This document shows, one piece after another, positions 58,625 to 64,000 of a DNA stretch of 64,000 nucleotides (position 1 is its first letter; every line of letters begins with the position of its first letter). The notes under the pieces are model-generated. The model saw nothing but the letters and a program-made list of their open reading frames with translations, did not search any database and had not been told where the DNA came from. The stretch spans positions 26,459,501 to 26,523,500 of the forward strand of contig OX485805.1 in NCBI GenBank assembly GCA_950295325.1, in the 5' to 3' direction. The translations under genes were made by a program, and so were the position numbers. This DNA comes from Polytrichum commune. Its lineage: Eukaryota; Streptophyta; Polytrichopsida; Polytrichales; Polytrichaceae.

Positions 58625-59134
58625 GATTTGCATAAGTGTCGTGAAGGATTGTCTGCTGTCAATTCTTTTAATGTCGCTCACATGCTCAACATGACTACAG
58701 ACAACAAGTCATGCTCATGCACTATGAACTGCTTGCATCAATATATATATATATAGATCATATGTTACAAACAGCATTCACCATCCAAAGTCTGCACTCA
58801 CAGTTAAATAATGCTAAGACTTTTGAGAACCTCTAGCCAAATGTTGTATATCAAATGGTGCCTCCTGAAATAACATGGATTTGTTGAGTTGGTACAGTGT
58901 GTTTCATCATATTTTAGGTTATGTTGCGAGTGTTCAGGGCAGTATGTGTTTGGGAACAGGTCAAGAATGTTAAGCAATAGCCCATTTGATACGTATGACC
59001 ATGACTGCTGGGTATGGTAGGTCTAAATTATCACGAGCCAGACACCTTTCCCTCTCAATTCACTGCACCGCATGTGTCTGCATGTCCTAATTAGTCACAA
59101 TATCTCGAAGTAACTTTGGTTAGCCTGCTTATAA

Positions 59135-59634
59135 GGGCCACTTTACACACGAGACTGAGAGCCCGTGACCATTACACTTCAATCACTCTCATTGGTGGAA
59201 AAGACGGAGCTGGTCCAAACTCGCGTCACACTACGCTTGAGTGACCAACGGAGTATGTGAATGCAAGATGGATGTAAAGTCTACATGGACTCCTACATGG
59301 CATCGAATGGATCATGTTTCATTGTCACTTGGAGTATTTTATAAAAACCACCTCTTGGAGGTAGGTCTACCACAAAACCAAGAGACCGTGGCACTCCGAA
59401 CGCTCACAACCATTGATATATTTTGTTTCATCATGTGTGAGGACCCGTATGAATAGAGCTTCCTTGGAATAACATTTGGTTGAGGGCCCGGTCACATATG
59501 ACTTCACACTACACTTGAGGATCTGTGACCACACTACACGATGTTGAAGGTGTTTTGGGACGGCCTTTGGACACTTTCTATTGGGCTCTCACAATATCAT
59601 GGTCATGGCTCTTGGCTCGTGTGTGAAGTGGCCC
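59135..59634. mobile_element. Harbinger/Tourist-type MITE with TAA target duplication
   Basis: Left end GGGCCACTTTACACACGAG and the inverted right end differ at one base in 19, and further inward AGAGCC and TGACCAT also match. TAA flanks both sides (59132-59134 and 59635-59637). A GGGCC end and TWA duplication are the signature of PIF/Harbinger MITEs. The 500-bp interior has no transposase. Confidence 0.8.
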
Positions 59635-60387
59635 TAAGATGCAAGAGGGGACAAGTATCATTTGAAAATTTCAATGCTGTCCAGATCAGCAGTGTTATGG
59701 GGAAAGATATCAAGAGCTGAATTGCAAATTCAGGTGTTACAAAGGACTTGTTACGAAGTTTAAGATTGAGCTATACTGTATTTTCTGTTGCACAAGTCTC
59801 CACATTCTACTAACACGTGCATGCAACCATGGTGTCCAGCATACCTACTACCATCTCTGTAATATTAGTGACAGATGTGCAATTGTATTTGAAGGAGAAC
59901 AATAGAATTTTTGGAAAAAAAACTCATCACTTGATGTGATATGGCACCAGAGCACTTTAACACACCACCAAAGTACCCACTACCTGCAAATGAACCACTA
60001 TCTTGGTCACTACAATTCCTCCTATAATCAACGTGGTCAAGTCGTTTGAAATCAACCAATTTAGAAGGTGGAAATGGTGCATATTATCATTGGTCCAATT
60101 TTATAGTATTTTGTGGTATATTGCAGTAAGACAGACTCAATGATGGTGCCACCCATAATACAACATTAGTTTGGCACATGTCATGTGCACATGGAATTAA
60201 AAATCTATATGTGGATTGTAAAAAAATTTAGGTTCATCGGGCATATCTTTTGGCACTCAAATATATGGATAGTACAAAATACAACATATAGCTCAACATT
60301 TGTTGGGATAGATTACAAAAGAATTAATTTTTCACATGATTTGTGCCCTGATTGGATTCATATGATAGTTTTGCATAGCATTCAAAG

Positions 60388-60420
60388 TTTTTTTTTTTTT
60401 TTGTGTGTGTGTGTGTGTGT
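60388..60420 (+). repeat. Poly-T followed by (GT)n microsatellite
   Basis: About 14 T followed by nine or so GT units. Surrounding sequence (59640-61480) holds diverged repeats: 60600-60860 resembles 61060-61330 in phrases such as GTCACTAACTA and GGTAAAC. No gene is seen here. Confidence 0.7.
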
Positions 60421-61480
60421 AAGCTAGTAGAGAAGAACAACAAACAAAATAAAATCATGTAGCTCCAATTATATTGAGATATATTTGCAAATTGTTCAGT
60501 TGCACATGAGGTGTGCTTTTGGGACATGTATATGCTAATAATGCAAAATTTAGAACATTTACAACTCAAGTTTTTTTTAAAGTTGAGATTAATAAGTATT
60601 AAAAGAGATTATCACAAGTACATGATTAGGAAATGAACATCCACAACATCAACAATATTACCGCAGCAAGGTGGGTAAAAAATACTCAAGAGTTTGTCAC
60701 TAACTAATTGCAAGAGAGAATTTTGGACACAAACACAGCTGGTATAACTCTTAAGTGATCCAAAAATATTCCACTCATTCCAACTACTCCTCATATGATT
60801 CAAATCATTCGTAGCTGAAGTTTTGTGGTGTCTTCAAATTAATAGGCATGAAGAGACACACGATCACAAGTACGTAGCCTTAACTAGCTCAAATATAGCT
60901 AATGTGTCATGTCTTCATTCGCCGCAACCATGACAAATATAGAACGTAACAAGCACCCTTGCAACATGGTCAACGCTACATTCAATATTGTAGACATGTC
61001 ATCTTGCTACGGGCTGTAGCAGGACTTCTCGCATACAATGTCTAGTGGATAATCAAGAAACAACGTTACTGATTGCAGAGTGAGTAAACAATACACACAA
61101 AAAATGTCACTAACTACCTCACTGCATGAAGAGTCTAAAAATCTCCATCATAGTCTCAGCACAAGATTATCTATACGCCAATGATCCACATGTTTGCTCA
61201 CTCCAACTGCTTTAAAAATCAGGATACAAAGCATTCATAGCTCAAATTTCGCTGGGACTTTTGATTGATGAAGATGAAGAAAATCGTATACACAATATCA
61301 ACACTGCTAATATGGCAGAGTGGGTAAACAAATTTCAAAACCTGCCAATATTTAACTGCAACATAGTCACAGCATAAAGGCACATCTACGAATGCACAGC
61401 GCCGGCTACAAGATCAGCTCGCCTGAATGTACAAATTCACAAATTCAACCTACAATTCGTTTCTCGATGGTTAAAATTTT

Positions 61481-62890
61481 CTAGTGATATACGGGTGCAT
61501 GGCGGAATGCCTCGGTGATGAGCAGTGAGAAAAACCCGAGCATGGCCAGGCGACCGTTCCACCTCTCGGCTTGTGCCGTGAATGGGCCGAAGCTGCGTGC
61601 ATCGGTGGACTCTCGGTTCACAATGGGCACCAGCGATGCGTATGTGAACAATTGCACTGCGCCCACGAAGAACACGAGACCCGTGTTTCCTGGCAGGAAC
61701 AGCTGCTCGAACACCGTGAGACCTGTCGCCTTCTCTGCGAAGAAAGCCCACACTAGGCCCAACATAGCCTGCAGATCGATACAGAGACAGCAATTCAAGT
61801 AAAGGTTAGAAAATCATTGCTGTTTGTTCGGTTAAAAATCGTAATCTTTATTGATTAGCATTAGTAACCTTCTCCCATGCCAAAAACCTTTAGCAGGACG
61901 GGTGAAAGACAAAGGATCCACGTGATGGCCAAAGTGTGCGACTCCATGGCCATGGGACTCAATTGCACCCTTGTGACTGCACCAAATGAACACCAGAGAC
62001 AGCAATTCAAGTAAAGGTTACAGATTCTTTAGTGTTCGTTCGGTCCAGATAAAAAATTCATTAATTAGCATTACCAACCCTCGCCCAGGCCAAAACCGTT
62101 TAGCAGCAGGGGAAAACAAGTAACACACATGATGGCCACAGTGTGGTATTCCCTAGCCATGGGGGCTGAAGTGAACTTGTGCAAACTTGTGATTGCACAA
62201 GTGCAAAGCAGATCTTACGGAAGAAGGTTATTTTCTCCCTTCCATTCCATTTCTCACTGTTACGAAATAGGCCAATGTAGCTCATGTTAAGGTTACTAAT
62301 CTACTTGTACCCACCTTCTATTCTCGGGTATGTTCACAATGGACATTTCAACCATTATCAAGAGTCTACGTGTTTGGGGTAATTATCCTACTTGAATGTT
62401 ATTTCCCCACTCACTTCCTCACGTGTGTCCACATTCACCTGGAAGTGGACATTTCACACTTCCTCGCTGTGGTTCAGTTGGACGCTGCCTCGCCTTAGAG
62501 TGCGCCCATTTTTCAAAAAAACACTATCTCACATTGGAACCCCTTGTAGTTCATAAAATAAACTAACATGTACAAGAAGACAGCAAATCTCAGATGAGCT
62601 ATGGGCGGCTATTTCATTTTTGGTGAGGTACCAGATACCAGATACATATTGATGTGAGGTAAGGATCATCATTTCTGTAAGAAGCATTTGACTTGAAGGT
62701 GGCAGGAGCGCGTTTGAATTACTTACCAATCGGCAGTTAATGGTCTCCGGCGCTGCACCATCGAAGGCGAAGACGCTAGTGAAAGCAAGGTCACCAGTCT
62801 CAGGTCGCCTCTCCACCTCCGCGCGAGGGTACAGCGACCCCGAGGTAGGTTCGGTACCGAACACCGACTTCTTCTCCGACTCGTTCGTCT
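61481..62890 (-). CDS. ELIP: ELIP-like early light-induced protein, 5' end unresolved
   Basis: Two exons are clear on the minus strand: about 62890-62727 and 61768-61481 (95 codons plus TAG), joined in phase 0 at CRL|AMLGL with TTG|GTAAGT and CTGCAG|GC. The frame reads RRPETGDLAFTSVFAFDGAA, the conserved entry to helix I of three-helix ELIPs. Helix I (INCRLAMLGLVWAFFAEKAT), helix II (LVFFVGAVQLFTYASLVPIV) and helix III (ERWNGRLAMLGFFSLLITEA) follow. ELIPs are thylakoid membrane proteins that bind pigment and protect under high light. Helix III keeps the E..NGR chlorophyll-binding motif, while helix I has NCR in place of the usual NGR. No transit peptide or start ATG is seen; the frame is open to 62930, where it enters LTR-like sequence. 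The gene is therefore split by a retrotransposon in an upstream intron, or is a 5'-truncated pseudogene. Confidence 0.75.
61782..62200 (-). repeat. Tandem 212-bp duplication inside the ELIP intron
   Basis: CAGAGACAGCAATTCAAGTA starts at 61782 and again at 61994. Following phrases (TTAGCATTA, AACC(T/G)TTTAGCAG, TGATGGCCA(A/C)AGTGTG) repeat in order. The duplicated part includes the pyrimidine tract before the true acceptor, and the second copy also ends in an AG (TTGGTGCAG on the gene strand), so a second potential acceptor exists. Confidence 0.7.
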
Positions 62891-62891
62891 C

Positions 62892-63241
62892 TTTTGACAC
62901 AATAGGTTTAGCAAACAAATGAACAGACAATAGTAAAAGAGTAATAACAGTTTATTACGAAACAAGAATATACACTTGATTTCTGTCACTGTAATTAACA
63001 CTAGAAAACTATCCTGCTTGATCTCTATCTCTCCATGTACAACTGAAACAACTAACTACTAAACAATTGGTTCACCCTTATATGTGCAGGTGATGGAAAC
63101 CTCTAGAAGACACCTATAGAGCTTCCTGAGAGGCAAAGTGACGAAGCTTCTAGAAAATAGTATTTCATATAATAGTAAGTAGTAAGTTACTATTAGGACT
63201 CTACAAGTAAACAACACTTCATTATTTGCATTATACTAATA
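62892..63241 (-). mobile_element. Probable Copia-type LTR directly upstream of the ELIP exon
   Basis: On the minus strand, a polypurine-like GCAAGTGGGAG (63242-63252) is followed by the putative LTR. It has a TATA-like CATATAAGGG (near 63080), then an AATAAA signal (near 62955) and an end near ATTGTGTCA, where the ELIP frame begins. This order (PPT, TATA box, poly-A signal) is that of plant Copia LTRs. The expected TG start is not clear (TATTAG), and a flanking duplication cannot be tested because the other end lies outside the window. Confidence 0.4.
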
Positions 63242-64000
63242 CTCCCACTTGCAAAATAATGAAGTGATTTCACTGTTGAAATACTCTCCCTTGTAAATCA
63301 CGAAATGAAATCAAATGAAATCAAATGAAACTTTGTAGTACAAGATCAGAAAAGGGATATGTGGTAATGAGTAAAAGAAATGTGAAAGATGGAAGAAAAC
63401 GGCGATGAGATAGGTAACAGCCACGTGGCTGAATGCGGTGAAGACAGCATGCTGTCCGGGAAAGGTCGACGTGTCAGTCGTGTAGGCCGGATAGGTAAAA
63501 AGTAAAATAGGGTTAGAGTTAGGAAGGATGAATGTAAAAAGAGAAAAAGATGTGAGTCATTCTGATGCCCTCCTTTGTCTGTCTTGAGTGCGCGCATGTG
63601 TCGGTTGGTATGCGTGAGTAGGGTTTGTTGAGTTGTGGTGGCGGACTGCCGGAGAGAAAACACGTTGAGGGTGACACTGATTGTTGAAGCTGTGTGTTTG
63701 AAGTGTGTGTCGAACGTCGCGCTGAGGATGTCACGTTGAGGGTGTCGCGGTGAGGGTGTCCAGTGAGAGTGATTATGTTGTGCTGTTAAGAGATGCGGAA
63801 GAGGTGATGCTCCCACTGCTTCATGCCAAGGAACTGCTTCAGCGTTGTTGTGTGTGAGTGTTGCGTTCGTTCTCATGTGTTGCTTGACATTTCTGCGTCA
63901 GTGTTGATAAAAGATGATGTTGTCTATCCCAGGACTTGGAGTCAGCAAAGTTGTATTGTCCCCGGTGACTACATGTTGCTTTAGCTGGATGGCCAGAGAT
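63242..64000 (-). other. Possible 3' internal region of a Copia-like element, or ELIP upstream sequence
   Basis: If 62892-63241 is an LTR, this is the element's interior end. A frame of about 175 codons (63346-63876, minus strand) is rich in His, Thr, Ser and Pro and matches no family I know. I see no integrase, reverse transcriptase or RNase H motif. An inverted pair around 63210-63265 (CACTTCATTATTT and AAATAATGAAGTG) spans the putative PPT and LTR junction. Confidence 0.3.

Noticed and set aside
63346-63876. 176-codon minus-strand frame as the missing ELIP transit-peptide exon
   Set aside because: It is rich in His, Thr and Arg with no chloroplast transit character, and lies beyond the putative LTR.
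1-64000. tRNA, rRNA or snRNA genes
   Set aside because: No cloverleaf, A/B box pair or rRNA core sequence was recognised by eye. A tRNAscan or Rfam scan would be decisive.

Overview
The window looks like nuclear DNA of a land plant, most probably a bryophyte and more likely a moss. The reasons are short-exon, GT-AG intron genes in an AT-rich, repeat-heavy background; a TIR-NB-ARC-LRR immune receptor of the 'HKVFLSHSG' type; two intron-containing plant-type H2A.Z genes; and an ELIP-type thylakoid protein. The species cannot be read from the sequence. Gene density is low: four recognisable protein-coding loci in 64 kb.

Layout. 1-322: a minus-strand, 5'-truncated piece of an NLR leucine-rich repeat region, running off the left edge. 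349-7250: dispersed repeats and a large imperfect tandem duplication. 7500-17100: an NLR neighbourhood. It holds a short donor-bounded candidate exon, a repeated low-copy module, a kinase-like remnant, the TIR-NB-ARC-LRR gene (11161-14936) and a 650-bp tandem duplication behind it. 17500-25900: transposon-rich DNA with a Harbinger-like element, a Mutator-like element with 9-bp target duplication, and a broken SWIM-zinc-finger gene. 26408-27925 and 42881-44593: two H2A.Z genes on the minus strand, 16.5 kb apart. Each lies in a duplicated block that includes the intron, the 3' flank and the first 200 bp or so upstream, and each has a GC-rich pyrimidine/purine-biased region further upstream. 29500-42400: repeats and non-autonomous elements, including a TIR element with 5-bp target duplication inside another repeat and a 245-bp tandem array. 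46100-59700: repeats, among them a 220-bp tandem array rich in the palindrome AACCGGTT, dispersed single copies of the same unit, two CACTA-type MITEs with perfect 3-bp target duplications, and a Harbinger-type MITE with TAA duplication. 61481-62890: ELIP-like gene on the minus strand, with what looks like a Copia-type LTR directly upstream (62892-63241).

The genes do not form an operon or a pathway; they are independent nuclear genes. The NLR senses pathogens in the cytosol or nucleus, H2A.Z sits in nucleosomes, and the ELIP is a photoprotective thylakoid protein. The main structural theme is duplication: NLR fragments, H2A.Z blocks, local modules and tandem arrays, with transposons inserted throughout. 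Exon coordinates were set by reading frames and GT/AG sites by eye and have no transcript support.
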